From Pseudarthrobacter sp. NamB4 (GTDB lineage: Bacteria; Actinomycetota; Actinomycetes; Actinomycetales; Micrococcaceae), in NCBI RefSeq assembly GCF_005796185.1, contig NZ_VAHM01000010.1:62001-126000 (forward strand): a DNA stretch of 64,000 nucleotides. Reading direction: 5' to 3'. How positions within the stretch are numbered: the stretch's first letter is position 1; each line of letters starts with the position of its first letter. Position numbers and translations under genes: made by a program. Below the pieces are notes generated by a model that saw only the letters and a list, made by a program, of their open reading frames with translations, ran no database searches and had not been told where the DNA came from. This document shows, piece by piece, positions 43,511 through 52,842 of this stretch.

Positions 43511-44533
43511 TTGGCAGGGAATGCAACGTTTCGGCACAGCAACACCGGGCTCCTTTCGGTGAGCAGTGTCGAGGCCCCGCGGATCGTGAGTTCGACGGAT
43601 TTCGACCGCAGGTTGGCGGACACCCTGCAGCGGCTGAAGTTCCCGCCGCGGCTGCTGGAGCGGGTTGCGGGCATAACGCACCGCCGCTGGTGGGCTCCGG
43701 GAACAGCCTTCGATGACGCCGCCATTGAAGCAGGGGCCAAGGCCCTGGCGGAGGCAGGCGTCGAGGCATCAGAGATTGGCCTGCTGATCAACACCTCGGT
43801 CACTCGGCGCAACCTGGAACCGTCCGTAGCGGTGAGGATCCATCACGGACTGGGGCTGCCGTCGTCGGCCATGAACTTCGACCTGGCCAATGCCTGCCTC
43901 GGCTTCGTCAATGGCCTGACGCTGGCGGCCAGCATGATCGACTCGGGCCAGATCAAATACGCGATGATCGTCAACGCCGAGGATGCAGAGGCAACCCAGG
44001 AGGCCACCCTCGCCCGGCTGCAGCGGCCCGAAACCACCCGCGAGGACTTCAACCGCGAGTTCGCCACCCTCACCCTGGGATCCGGTGCTGCTGCTGCCGT
44101 CCTGGGCCCCGCAGACCAGCACCCCGGCGCCCACAGGATCGTCGGCGGCGTGATGCGTGCAGGCACCCAACACCATGAACTGTGCGTGGGCGGCATCGAC
44201 GGCATGAACACGGACACCAAGGGACTGCTCGACGGCGGCCTGCAGCTCGTCGTCGACGCCTGGCACGAAGCCCAACCGGAATGGGACTGGGCCGCCATGG
44301 ACCGCTACGTCACGCACCAGGTGAGCAACGCCTACACCCAGGCGATCATCGACGCCATTGACCTGGACCCTGACAAGGTGCCCATCACCTTCCCGCACTG
44401 GGGCAACGTGGGCCCGGCCTCCCTCCCCATGACCCTTGCTGCCGAGTCACAATCCCTCGAAGCCGGAGACCGCGTGCTGTGCATGGGCGTCGGTTCCGGG
44501 CTGAACACCGCCATGATGGAAATCGTTTGGTAG
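43511..44533 (+). CDS. oleA: OleA, thiolase-fold acyl-CoA condensing enzyme
   Basis: A 340-residue thiolase-fold enzyme that joins two fatty acyl-CoAs head to head to a beta-keto acid, the first step of long-chain olefin synthesis. Active-site residues: Cys in LANACLGFVNG, His in THQVSNAY and Asn in HWGNVGPAS. The N-terminus (AGNATFRHSNTGLLSVSSVEAP) is typical of OleA and not of FabH. Start is TTG at 43511, seven bases after AGGGG. The end overlaps oleBC by seven bases. Confidence 0.92.
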   Translation: MAGNATFRHSNTGLLSVSSVEAPRIVSSTDFDRRLADTLQRLKFPPRLLERVAGITHRRWWAPGTAFDDAAIEAGAKALAEAGVEASEIGLLINTSVTRRNLEPSVAVRIHHGLGLPSSAMNFDLANACLGFVNGLTLAASMIDSGQIKYAMIVNAEDAEATQEATLARLQRPETTREDFNREFATLTLGSGAAAAVLGPADQHPGAHRIVGGVMRAGTQHHELCVGGIDGMNTDTKGLLDGGLQLVVDAWHEAQPEWDWAAMDRYVTHQVSNAYTQAIIDAIDLDPDKVPITFPHWGNVGPASLPMTLAAESQSLEAGDRVLCMGVGSGLNTAMMEIVW

Positions 44534-47208
44534 CCGCCGGCTGGCCGGGCGTGGACCCGGAGTGGTCCCGCGAAGTGGATGTGCTGTCCAGCTCGGGCGC
44601 AGATGAGCCGGGAACGGTGCACCGGTGGCACCTGCTGGACAACGGCGCCCAGCTGTCCCGCCGGGGCCTGGTCCCGCAGGGCACCCTCCTGTGCGTCCAC
44701 GGCAACCCCACCTGGTCGTATCTGTGGCGGACGCTGCTCAGCGCCGGGTCAGAGCCGGCACACCCGTGGCGCGTGGTGGCCGTGGACCAGCTGGACATGG
44801 GCTACTCCGCACGGACCGGCAGGTTCCGGCGCCTGGCGGACCGGATCAACGACCTCAGCGACCTCACCGCGGCGCTGGGCCTGGACGGACCGGTGGTCAC
44901 GGTGGGCCACGACTGGGGCGGCGTAATCAGCCTCGGCTGGGCATTGGCGCACCCGCAGCAGCTGGCCGGCGTCGTGCTGACCAACACGGCCGTCCACCAG
45001 CCCGCAGGTTCGGGGATCCCGCCGGCGCTGCAACTGGCCCTGCACCCTGCAGTGCACAAGTGGGGAACCACCACGTCGGATGCCTTTTTGCGGGTGACCC
45101 ACTCGCTGGCAAACCCGCCGCTGCCGGCGGATATCCGGAAGGCCTACATGGCCCCCTACCGCGGCGCCAGCCGCCGGACGGGGGTGGGGAACTTCGTTGC
45201 GGACATCCCCGTGGACGCCTCCCACCCCAGCTTTCCGGCGCTTAGGGGCGTGGCGGAAGGGCTGCGCGGCCTGAAGGTACCGGCCCTGATGCTCTGGGGC
45301 CCCCGGGATCCGATCTTCTCTGACCGTTACCTCAAAGACCTCATCAGCCGGCTTCCGCACGCACAGGTGCACCGCTTCGAAGGCGCCGGGCATCTCGTGG
45401 CGGAAGACCGTGACATCGCGGCACCCATCTTCAAGTGGCTCGACGCGCAGGCCGATGCCGGCGGAAGAAGCGCACCGGAAGCTGCAAGCCTCGGCGGGGC
45501 GCATGCGGGCGCGGTTGGGCCAGTCGGGTTCCGGCCACTCTGGGAGCTGCTCGAAGAACAGGCCGCCGGGCCGGGCGGTGGTGATACCGCCGTCGCGGAA
45601 ATTGCTGGCGACGGCACGATTGCGCGCTCGCTCAGCTGGCAGCAACTGGACCGGAGCATCCTGGACCTTGCTGCGGGGCTGCAGGAAGCCGGGGTGGGCA
45701 GGGGCAGCCGGATTAGCCTGATGGTCCCGCCCGGAGTGGACCTCACCGTGGCCCTCTACGCCTGCCTGCGCGTGGGCGCGGTGGTGGTTGTTGCCGACGC
45801 CGGGCTGGGAACCAAGGGCCTAAGCCGGGCAGTGAGGGGCGCCACCCCTGATGTCATCATCGGCATCGAGAAGGCGCTCGCGGCCGCCTCGGTGCTCGGC
45901 TGGCCGGGACGGCGGATCAGCGTGCAGGACCTGCCGGCCACCCGCCGTCGGATCCTGGGCGTGGAAACCTCCCTCGCCGCCCTGGGGCGGCAGGGCGCGA
46001 ACGGAAGCGAGGAACCGCCGTCGGGCGCTCCGGACCCGGATACCCCCGCCGCCGTCCTCTTCACGTCCGGCTCCACCGGGCCCGCCAAAGGCGTGCTTTA
46101 TACCCACCGGCAGCTGGCGGCGATGCGGGATACCGTGGCCGCGACGTTTGGGATCCGTCCCGGCTCCCGCCTGGTGGCGGGCTTCGCCCCGTTCGCCCTG
46201 CTGGGGCCGGCGCTCGGAGCGGTGTCGGTGACGCCGGATATGGACGTCACGGCACCGCGCACCCTGACAGCCCGGGCGCTGGCCCACGCCGCGGCTGCCA
46301 TCGACGCAACAGTGGTCTTTGCCTCGCCGGCGGCGCTGCGCAACGTGATTGCCACCCGGGATGAGCTGAGTGGGGCGGGGCACCAGGCCCTGGAAGCTGT
46401 GAAGTTGCTTCTATCCGCCGGGGCGCCCGTCCCGGAACCACTCCTGGCCGAGGTGCAGCGGCTCCTGCCACGGGCGTCGCTGCACACCCCGTACGGGATG
46501 ACCGAGGCGCTGCCTGTCACGGACATCAGCCTCGAACAGATCCAGGCCGCCGAGGCCGACGCCGCCGCCGGTACTGTGCCGGGCGCAGGCAACGGCGTGT
46601 GTGTGGGAACCCCAGTGCACGGGGCCCAGGTGGCCGTGGTCCCGCTGACGGCGGACGGCACCGCGCCGGGAACGCATCCTGTCACGGAGGCGGGTGTGAC
46701 CGGCGAGATCCTGGTCAGCGCCCCGCACGTCAAGGAAGCCTATGACAGGCTCTGGCTGACCCAGCAAGAGAGCATTAGCCTGCCGGGCTGGCACCGCACC
46801 GGCGACGTGGGCCATTTCGACGCCGCTGGCCGGCTGTGGGTGGAGGGCCGCCTTGCCCATGTGGTGACGGCGCCCTCTGCCGCGGTGACGCCCGTCGCCG
46901 CCGAGCAGGCGATTGAACGGCTGGACAGCGTCCGGCTCGCCGCGATCGCCGGGGTGGGACCGGCAGGCACGCAGGCCGTGGTCGCCGTCGTCGAAACCGT
47001 GCCTCCCGTCCGCAAAGCAGGCCCGGCCGCACCGGAACTCGCCGGGCGTGTGCGCGCGGCGGCTCGCGGTGCCGGCGTGGACGTTTCGGCTGTGCTTGCG
47101 GTACCGGCGCAGCCCACCGACATCCGGCACAACGCCAAGATCGACAGGACCTGCCTCTCACGCTGGGCCACACGGGTGCTGGCTGGCGGCCGTCCGGGTA
47201 AGCCATGA
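44527..47208 (+). CDS. oleBC: OleBC fusion: beta-lactone decarboxylase and beta-lactone synthetase
   Basis: An 893-residue fusion. Residues about 1-310 are an alpha/beta hydrolase (HGNPTWSYLW, nucleophile elbow GHDWGGVIS with Asp, AGHLVAEDR) matching OleB, which turns cis-beta-lactones into olefins. Residues about 330-890 are an AMP-dependent synthetase (LFTSGSTGPAKGVLYTHRQL, PYGMTEALPV, HRTGDVGHFD) matching OleC, which forms the beta-lactone. Such fusions are known from Micrococcus and relatives. Start is TTG at 44527, overlapping the oleA stop; ATGA overlap with oleD. Confidence 0.92.
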   Translation: MVAAGWPGVDPEWSREVDVLSSSGADEPGTVHRWHLLDNGAQLSRRGLVPQGTLLCVHGNPTWSYLWRTLLSAGSEPAHPWRVVAVDQLDMGYSARTGRFRRLADRINDLSDLTAALGLDGPVVTVGHDWGGVISLGWALAHPQQLAGVVLTNTAVHQPAGSGIPPALQLALHPAVHKWGTTTSDAFLRVTHSLANPPLPADIRKAYMAPYRGASRRTGVGNFVADIPVDASHPSFPALRGVAEGLRGLKVPALMLWGPRDPIFSDRYLKDLISRLPHAQVHRFEGAGHLVAEDRDIAAPIFKWLDAQADAGGRSAPEAASLGGAHAGAVGPVGFRPLWELLEEQAAGPGGGDTAVAEIAGDGTIARSLSWQQLDRSILDLAAGLQEAGVGRGSRISLMVPPGVDLTVALYACLRVGAVVVVADAGLGTKGLSRAVRGATPDVIIGIEKALAAASVLGWPGRRISVQDLPATRRRILGVETSLAALGRQGANGSEEPPSGAPDPDTPAAVLFTSGSTGPAKGVLYTHRQLAAMRDTVAATFGIRPGSRLVAGFAPFALLGPALGAVSVTPDMDVTAPRTLTARALAHAAAAIDATVVFASPAALRNVIATRDELSGAGHQALEAVKLLLSAGAPVPEPLLAEVQRLLPRASLHTPYGMTEALPVTDISLEQIQAAEADAAAGTVPGAGNGVCVGTPVHGAQVAVVPLTADGTAPGTHPVTEAGVTGEILVSAPHVKEAYDRLWLTQQESISLPGWHRTGDVGHFDAAGRLWVEGRLAHVVTAPSAAVTPVAAEQAIERLDSVRLAAIAGVGPAGTQAVVAVVETVPPVRKAGPAAPELAGRVRAAARGAGVDVSAVLAVPAQPTDIRHNAKIDRTCLSRWATRVLAGGRPGKP

Positions 47209-48227
47209 GGGTCCTCGTCACCGGCGCCAGCGGCATGCTCGGGCGGGAAGTGGCGCGGCTGCTGGTGCGCCAGGGCCATGACGTCGTCACCTTCCAGCGG
47301 CGGCCGTCGGGGGTCGACAGCGCAACAGACTTCCGCGGGTCCGTCACGGATGATCATTCGGTCCAGGAAGCTGTACGCGGGGCAGAGGGGATCATCCACC
47401 TGGCCGCGAAGGTTTCCTTCACTGGCCGCGCCGGGGAGTTTGACGAGGTGAACGTCGAAGGGACCCGCCGGCTGCTCCGCTTCGCCCGTGCGGCCGGGGT
47501 CCGGGACGTGGTGTTCGTTTCCTCGCCGTCCGTGGCGAATTCAGGTGCCGCCATTGCCGGGCTGGGGGCCGAACCGGCCGATCCGGAGCATGCGCACGGC
47601 GACTACTCCCGGACCAAGGCAAAGGCGGAGTTGCTGGCGCTCGCAGCGGACTCGCCGGACTTGCGGGTGGCCGCAGTACGGCCGCATGTTATCTGGGGGC
47701 CGGGGGACACCCAGTTGGTGGAACGGGTTCTGGCTCGCGCCGCGCGCCGCCGCCTGCCCCTGCTCGATGCCGGCGCGGCCCTGATTGACACCACCTACGT
47801 GGACAACGCCGCCTCGGCCATCGCCGCCGCGCTGTTCCGTATGGAACACATTCACGGCCGCGCCCTGGTGGTGACCAACGGCGAGCCCCGCCCGGTTGGC
47901 GAGCTGCTGGCCGGCATCTGCGCTGCAGGTGGCGTCCCGGCACCGTCTTGGGCAGTCCCCGGCAAGGTGGCACGGGCAGCGGGAGCCGTGGTTGAGCGGG
48001 TCTGGACCTGGGCCGGGCGCACTGCAGAGCCCCCGATGACACGGTTCTTGGCCGAGCAGCTGTCCACAGCCCACTGGTTCGACCAGCGTGAGACCCGCGA
48101 ACTCCTCGACTGGACGCCCGAGGTCACGCTGGATGAGGGGCTTGCGCGTCTGGCTGAGTACTACGGTGGTGCGGACCGTACGGGAGCACGGGCGTCTGGC
48201 CGCGGGCAGGACGGCGGCGGTTCCTAG
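47205..48227 (+). CDS. oleD: OleD, NADPH-dependent beta-keto acid reductase
   Basis: A 340-residue extended short-chain dehydrogenase. NAD(P) motif GASGMLGREV (TGxxGxxG type), catalytic YSRTK, and the ALIDTTYVDNAASAI region fit OleD, which reduces the OleA product to a beta-hydroxy acid before OleC acts. Starts in the oleBC stop (ATGA). Its presence completes the ole pathway. Confidence 0.92.
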   Translation: MRVLVTGASGMLGREVARLLVRQGHDVVTFQRRPSGVDSATDFRGSVTDDHSVQEAVRGAEGIIHLAAKVSFTGRAGEFDEVNVEGTRRLLRFARAAGVRDVVFVSSPSVANSGAAIAGLGAEPADPEHAHGDYSRTKAKAELLALAADSPDLRVAAVRPHVIWGPGDTQLVERVLARAARRRLPLLDAGAALIDTTYVDNAASAIAAALFRMEHIHGRALVVTNGEPRPVGELLAGICAAGGVPAPSWAVPGKVARAAGAVVERVWTWAGRTAEPPMTRFLAEQLSTAHWFDQRETRELLDWTPEVTLDEGLARLAEYYGGADRTGARASGRGQDGGGS

Positions 48228-48301
48228 TCAGCGGGGTAAGCGGCCGGGGTCCTGGGCGTGACGTCCGCGTGGGGGTTGCCGTTCCGCGTGGCGCCGGTTT
48301 T

Positions 48302-48396
48302 CGCTGCGCAGGTTCCCTGGCGACACCCAGGTTCCCTTACGACCCCCGGTTTCACCGGCGACACCCAGATGCCGTGGCGACACCCAAATACGGGCT
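48302..48396. repeat. Five degenerate 19-nt tandem repeats
   Basis: Units start at 48302, 48321, 48340, 48359 and 48378: CGCTGCGCAGGTTCCCTGG, CGACACCCAGGTTCCCTTA, CGACCCCCGGTTTCACCGG, CGACACCCAGATGCCGTGG and CGACACCCAAATACGGGCT. They fill the gap between the convergent oleD and AbiEi-like genes. Confidence 0.75.
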
Positions 48397-48415
48397 GCGC
48401 CTCCGAATATGCGCG

Positions 48416-49390
48416 TCACGTTCGGATTTGCGCGTCGACAACGGCAGAACGCGTACGACGGCGTGGCACCCCGGCCGCCGCCAGCTTGCGTTCGAGCGTG
48501 CCGGGCTCCATGAGGTCGGCCCAATCCCAGCGCACCACCTTCATTCCGGTGGCGCGGATCCGGTTTTCCCGTTCCTTCTCCGCCACCACGGCTTGGGATG
48601 CGGTACGGCCGTTCAAGTACTCGGGCTTGACATACTTCTCCTCACCGTCGAACTCCCCAATAACCCTGGGGTGCTTCCAGTAGAAGTCCGTGTAACCCAC
48701 CAGACCGGCTGCGTCTGAAATTCCCTGCTGCAACACCGGGGCTTCGAAGCCGGCCAAATGGATAACAGCCCGGCTCAAGGATTCACCGGCCGAGCCCGAG
48801 GCCGGATCCGCAAAATCAATAACCGCCCTTATCCTCCGCCCGGCGGCAGCCGAATACCACGGTCCGATGCCGCCTTCCAGCTCAGTCCTGGTCAGGGCAG
48901 GCAGCCGCCGGGCATGGTCCGGCCGGAGTACGTGGTCCATGGGAACTACAGCTTCGGTGAAGGGCGTATACGCTGCCAGGTCCAGGACGGTCCGGATGCG
49001 GTCAGTGACCAGCAGGCCCTCCCGGGTGACCACTGCCAAGCCCGCCCGCGCCACAAAGAGTCGGCTGACACCCGCACGCGACCTGCCGCCGTCGTTCTTC
49101 AACGTCAGTGCTTGGACGGGGTGGTGCCAGCCAACCACGGGCAGACCCCACACGCTGGCGGCGGAACGCCGGGCGAAAACCGTGGGTTTCTCGAACGTCT
49201 CGGCAGCCGCCTGGACGCGGAGGCGGTACTGCTCCCACGGTTTCAGGTTCCGCCAGGTCTCCCCGTCCACGTACACGCCGTGCCGGACGCGGACCAGGGC
49301 GCCGGCCTTAACGCGCTTGGCGAGCTCGTTCGGGGTAAGCCCGTGCAGAATTCGGTCACGGGACAGCAGAAGCGGTGGAAGATCGGGCAT
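48416..49390 (-). CDS. AbiEi-like N-terminal domain protein with DUF559-like C-terminal part
   Basis: A 324-residue protein of a family that is very common and variable in Actinobacteria. The first 60 residues form an AbiEi-type winged helix (LTPNELAKRVKAGALVRVRH, then GVYV). The C-terminal 110 residues look like a PD-(D/E)xK endonuclease-like domain (VGYTDFYWKHPRVIGEFDGE followed by KERENRIRATGMKVVRWDW). No antitoxin or toxin partner is adjacent. It may be an orphan defence-related or housekeeping nuclease-like protein. Confidence 0.78.
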   Translation of the reverse strand: MPDLPPLLLSRDRILHGLTPNELAKRVKAGALVRVRHGVYVDGETWRNLKPWEQYRLRVQAAAETFEKPTVFARRSAASVWGLPVVGWHHPVQALTLKNDGGRSRAGVSRLFVARAGLAVVTREGLLVTDRIRTVLDLAAYTPFTEAVVPMDHVLRPDHARRLPALTRTELEGGIGPWYSAAAGRRIRAVIDFADPASGSAGESLSRAVIHLAGFEAPVLQQGISDAAGLVGYTDFYWKHPRVIGEFDGEEKYVKPEYLNGRTASQAVVAEKERENRIRATGMKVVRWDWADLMEPGTLERKLAAAGVPRRRTRSAVVDAQIRT

Positions 49391-49477
49391 ATGCCGACGC
49401 TGTCAGCTCTGCGCCATCCGGCGGGAGGGGCAACTGCCGCTATGTGGAGAAGTGCCGGCGGCGTGGTCCTTCATTGG

Positions 49478-49556
49478 CGACCCGCAGTTTCCCTCGCGCA
49501 ACCGGAATTTGGGCCGCGAAGAGGAGCGTCCGTAGCGAAACCGTATCTGCGAGTCG
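49478..49556. repeat. 79-bp dispersed repeat, copy 2
   Basis: Begins CGACCCGCAGTTTCCCTC, contains GGAATTTGGGCCGCG and ends CTGCGAGTCG. Same length as the copies at 13731 and 49646. Confidence 0.7.
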
Positions 49557-49645
49557 CGGGCGGAGCGGTTAAGCCGGGAGGTGTAACCAGACGTCCCATT
49601 CTGGAGGCCTGGTGCCGGGGCACCCGCGCTGCGCTGATTCCTTTT

Positions 49646-49724
49646 CGACCCGCACCTTTCCTGACGCACCCGAAATTTGGGCCGCGGAGCGGAATGCCCG
49701 CGTCGGAATCGAATTCGCGTGTCG
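49646..49724. repeat. 79-bp dispersed repeat, copy 3
   Basis: Begins CGACCCGCACCTTTCCTG, contains GAAATTTGGGCCGCGG and GCGTCGGAAT, ends CGCGTGTCG. Lies in the 488-base gap before paaA, 89 bases after copy 2. Confidence 0.7.
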
Positions 49725-49818
49725 TAGGCGGGGTGTGTCGCGCGGGTCGGCAGGGCAAGGGCAGGGGGCGTCGGAAGGGGGACGCACGCTTGACGCCCTG
49801 AAGCCCCTCCGCATATCC

Positions 49819-49836
49819 TGAACGAACGGTCGGTAA
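49819..49836. promoter_or_regulatory. PaaR-like operator upstream of paaA
   Basis: TGAACGAACGGTCGGTAA agrees with the dyad TnACCGnnCGnnCGGTnA known for the TetR-type phenylacetate regulator PaaR of Corynebacterium at all but one defined position. It lies 43 bases before the paaA ATG. The regulator gene is not in this window. Confidence 0.65.
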
Positions 49837-49878
49837 ATAATTCCGCACGTCCCAGAAGGTCTTTGCATAGGAGCAACC

Positions 49879-50883
49879 ATGGCAGCGCAGAACTTGCAGT
49901 CAGTGCCAGTTGAGCTATCCCCGGAAGAGGAGGCGGCAGGCAAGGCCACCTTCGACCGCATTATTGCCGAGGACTCACGCATCGAGCCCAAGGACTGGAT
50001 GCCGCCGGCCTACCGCAAGACCCTCCTGCGCCAGATCTCGCAGCACGCGCACTCGGAGATCATCGGCATGCAGCCCGAGGCCAACTGGATCACAAGGGCC
50101 CCGAGCCTGAAGCGCAAGGCCATCCTCATGGCCAAGGTCCAGGACGAGGCCGGCCACGGGCTCTATCTCTACTCCGCCGCCGAGACCCTTGGCCAGACCC
50201 GGGACGAGATGATGGACGCCCTCATCGCCGGCAAGGCCCGCTACTCGAGCATCTTCAACTACCCGGCCCTGACCTGGGCGGACATGGGTGCCATTGGATG
50301 GCTGGTGGACGGCGCGGCCATCTGCAACCAGGTCCCCCTGTGCCGCGCCTCCTACGGACCCTACGGCCGCGCCATGGTGCGCATCTGCAAGGAAGAGTCG
50401 TTCCACCAGCGCCAGGGCTTCGAGATCCTCCTCGAACTCTCCAACGGCACCCCGGCCCAGAAGCAGATGGCACAGGACGCCGTGAACCGCTGGTACGCCC
50501 CGGCCCTGATGATGTTCGGCCCGCCGGATGACGATTCGCCCAACTCCAGGCAGTCCATGGCCTGGAACATCAAGCGCTTCAGCAATGACGAGCTCCGCAG
50601 CCGCTTCGTGGGCATGATGGTGGAGCAGGTCAGGGTCCTGGGCCTCACACTCCCGGACGATCAGGTCCGCTTCAACGAGGACACCAAAAAGTGGGAGCAC
50701 GGCCCGCTGGACTGGCACGAGTTCCAGGAAGTGCTCGCCGGCCGCGGCCCCTGCAACGCCCAGCGCCTGGAGCGCCGGAGGGAAGCGCACGACGACGGCG
50801 CCTGGGTCCGCGAGGCAGCGGCCGCCTATGCAGCGAAACAGCAGGCAAAACAGTCAATGACGACGAAGGAATACGCAGCATGA
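49879..50883 (+). CDS. paaA: 1,2-phenylacetyl-CoA epoxidase, catalytic subunit PaaA
   Basis: A 334-residue diiron oxygenase subunit that epoxidises the ring of phenylacetyl-CoA. Iron ligands are seen in KVQDEAGHG and [12 protein letters not shown], with [15 protein letters not shown] of the substrate pocket nearby. Length and sequence are normal for the family. First gene of paaABCDE; its stop overlaps paaB as ATGA. Confidence 0.96.
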   Translation: MAAQNLQSVPVELSPEEEAAGKATFDRIIAEDSRIEPKDWMPPAYRKTLLRQISQHAHSEIIGMQPEANWITRAPSLKRKAILMAKVQDEAGHGLYLYSAAETLGQTRDEMMDALIAGKARYSSIFNYPALTWADMGAIGWLVDGAAICNQVPLCRASYGPYGRAMVRICKEESFHQRQGFEILLELSNGTPAQKQMAQDAVNRWYAPALMMFGPPDDDSPNSRQSMAWNIKRFSNDELRSRFVGMMVEQVRVLGLTLPDDQVRFNEDTKKWEHGPLDWHEFQEVLAGRGPCNAQRLERRREAHDDGAWVREAAAAYAAKQQAKQSMTTKEYAA

Positions 50884-51359
50884 GTCCCCACGGCAACCCG
50901 GAAGAGCCCGCCGGCTCCGCCACCGACATCAACCGCGACGCGCAGAAGGTGCCGGCCGGCCCGGACACCACGGCGAACACCACGGCTGACACTTCGGGCG
51001 GGGCAGCTCCGAACACGCCAGCAGCCCCGAGCGCGCCGGCAGCCCCGGCCGCTTCTGCGCCGCCGCAGCATCACGACCGCTCCGCCTGGGGCCTCTGGGA
51101 GGTCTTCGTCCGGTCCAGCCGCGGCCTGAGCCACGTCCACGCCGGCAGCCTGCACGCCCCGGATGCCGCCATGGCCCTTCGGAATGCCAGGGACCTCTAC
51201 ACCCGCCGCAACGAGGGCGTCTCCATCTGGGTGGTCCCGGCCGACGCCATCGCCGCCAGCGACCCCGACGCCAAGGGCAGCTTCTTCGAGTCGCCCCAGG
51301 GCAAGGACTACCGCCATGCCACCTACTACACCAAGAGCGAAGGGGTGAAGCACCTGTGA
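50880..51359 (+). CDS. paaB: 1,2-phenylacetyl-CoA epoxidase subunit PaaB, with long N-terminal extension
   Basis: The last 95 residues ([20 protein letters not shown] to [11 protein letters not shown]) are the whole usual PaaB, a small protein that bridges PaaAC dimers. In front stand about 65 residues of Ala/Pro/Thr-rich low-complexity sequence. The overlapping ATGA start at 50880 supports that this extension is translated; an internal start is not obvious. Confidence 0.93.
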   Translation: MSPHGNPEEPAGSATDINRDAQKVPAGPDTTANTTADTSGGAAPNTPAAPSAPAAPAASAPPQHHDRSAWGLWEVFVRSSRGLSHVHAGSLHAPDAAMALRNARDLYTRRNEGVSIWVVPADAIAASDPDAKGSFFESPQGKDYRHATYYTKSEGVKHL

Positions 51360-52297
51360 GCACACCCCCAACGAACACCGACGCAGCAGAGACCACCGGC
51401 CACGGCGACATCTCCACCGGCGTCGCAGCCCCGACCGGCAGCGGCGACTCCAACGCCTCCGCCACCCGCATCACGCCCGGCAACGCGCTCCGCCCGGAGG
51501 ACATCGCGCTCGAGGTCCGCACCGGCCTCAAGCCCAGCGAGGACATCGCCGAGTACGCGCTCCGCCTGGGCGACGACGCCCTGATCCTCGCCCAACGCCT
51601 GGGCCACTGGATCTCCCGCGCCCCCGAGCTCGAGGAGGACATCGCCCTGGGCAACATCGCCCTGGACCAGCTGGGCCACGCCCGGAGTTTCCTCAGCTAC
51701 GCCGGCGGCGCCATGACCAACGACGACGGCTCTGCCAAGACCGAGGACGACCTGGCCTACTTCCGCCGCGAGCACGAGTTCCGCTCCGTCCAGCTGTTCG
51801 AGCAACCCAACGGCGACTTCGCGGTCACCATCGCCCGCCAGTTCATCGTGAGCTACTACCAGTTCGAGCTGTACCGGCGCCTGACGGAATCAACAGACGG
51901 AACCCTGGCCGCCATCGCCGCAAAGGCTGTGAAGGAAGTGGACTACCACCGGGACCACAGCGCCCAGTGGATCCTGCGCCTGGCTGGCGGCACGGAGGAA
52001 TCACGACGGCGGATGGTTCACGGACTGCGCCTGATGTGGCCCTACGTCGAGGAACTGTTCCGCGACGACGACCTGACGCGCCGCCTAGCCGAGGCGGGTG
52101 CCGCCGTCGCGCCTTCCAGCCTGCGGGAGGACTTCGACCGGCTGACCGGCGAACTCCTGGAGGAAGCCGAACTGGACGTCCCGGACGTGCCGGCAGCCCC
52201 CGGCGGCGGAAGGCGGGGCAGGCACTCGGAGCACCTGGGCTACATCCTGGCCGAGATGCAGGTGCTGGCCCGCGAATACCCCGGAGCGAAATGGTGA
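51356..52297 (+). CDS. paaC: 1,2-phenylacetyl-CoA epoxidase structural subunit PaaC
   Basis: A 313-residue non-catalytic ferritin-like partner of PaaA. Core motifs: YALRLGDDALILAQRLGHWI, EEDIALGNIALDQLGHARSF, VDYHRDHSAQWILRLAGGT. About 45 residues of low-complexity sequence precede the core, longer than in E. coli PaaC. GTG start at 51356 overlaps the paaB stop (GTGA). Confidence 0.95.
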   Translation: MSTPPTNTDAAETTGHGDISTGVAAPTGSGDSNASATRITPGNALRPEDIALEVRTGLKPSEDIAEYALRLGDDALILAQRLGHWISRAPELEEDIALGNIALDQLGHARSFLSYAGGAMTNDDGSAKTEDDLAYFRREHEFRSVQLFEQPNGDFAVTIARQFIVSYYQFELYRRLTESTDGTLAAIAAKAVKEVDYHRDHSAQWILRLAGGTEESRRRMVHGLRLMWPYVEELFRDDDLTRRLAEAGAAVAPSSLREDFDRLTGELLEEAELDVPDVPAAPGGGRRGRHSEHLGYILAEMQVLAREYPGAKW

Positions 52298-52833
52298 CAG
52301 CCATGGCAATCTACGTCTCAGACTTCGAGCCGAAAACCAAAACCGCCCAGCAGAAGGCATGGGACATCGCCGCCACCGTGGTCGACCCCGAGATCCCGGT
52401 GCTCACCATCGAGGACCTCGGTATCCTGCGCAACGTGGAAGTGACGGAGGCCGGAAAGGTCATCGTCACCATCACCCCCACGTACTCGGGCTGCCCCGCC
52501 ATGGACGCCATCCGTGACGACCTCACAGCAGCCTTCGACAAAGAGGGCTACCAGGACGTCGAGGTCAACCTGGTCCTGTCGCCGGCCTGGACCACGGACT
52601 GGATGACCGAGGCTGGCAAAGCCAAGCTGCAGGAGTACGGGATCGCGCCGCCATCAGGAAAATCAACAGCAGCACGCCACGCCGGCCCCATCCGCCTGAG
52701 CATGGCCGTCAAGTGCCCGCAGTGCTCCAGCCTCAACACCAAGGAACTCACCCGCTTCGGCTCCACGTCCTGCAAGGCGCTGTATGTCTGCCAGGACTGC
52801 AAAGAACCGTTCGACTACTTCAAGGTCCTGTAA
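52294..52833 (+). CDS. paaD: PaaD, Fe-S assembly-type protein of the phenylacetate pathway
   Basis: A 179-residue protein with an N-terminal DUF59/MIP18 domain (TVVDPEIPVLTIEDLGILR, TPTYSGCPAMDAI) and a C-terminal four-Cys zinc-ribbon-like part (VKCPQCSS, CKALYVCQDCKEPF). PaaD is thought to help mature the Fe-S or diiron sites of the epoxidase. GTG at 52294 overlaps the paaC stop as GTGA; ATG at 52303 is an alternative. Confidence 0.94.
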   Translation: MTAMAIYVSDFEPKTKTAQQKAWDIAATVVDPEIPVLTIEDLGILRNVEVTEAGKVIVTITPTYSGCPAMDAIRDDLTAAFDKEGYQDVEVNLVLSPAWTTDWMTEAGKAKLQEYGIAPPSGKSTAARHAGPIRLSMAVKCPQCSSLNTKELTRFGSTSCKALYVCQDCKEPFDYFKVL

Positions 52834-52842
52834 GGAACCCCC

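Noticed and set aside
48416..49390. Type IV toxin-antitoxin system or abortive-infection pair
   Set aside because: Only the AbiEi-like/DUF559-like protein is present; no AbiEii-type nucleotidyltransferase lies on either side.
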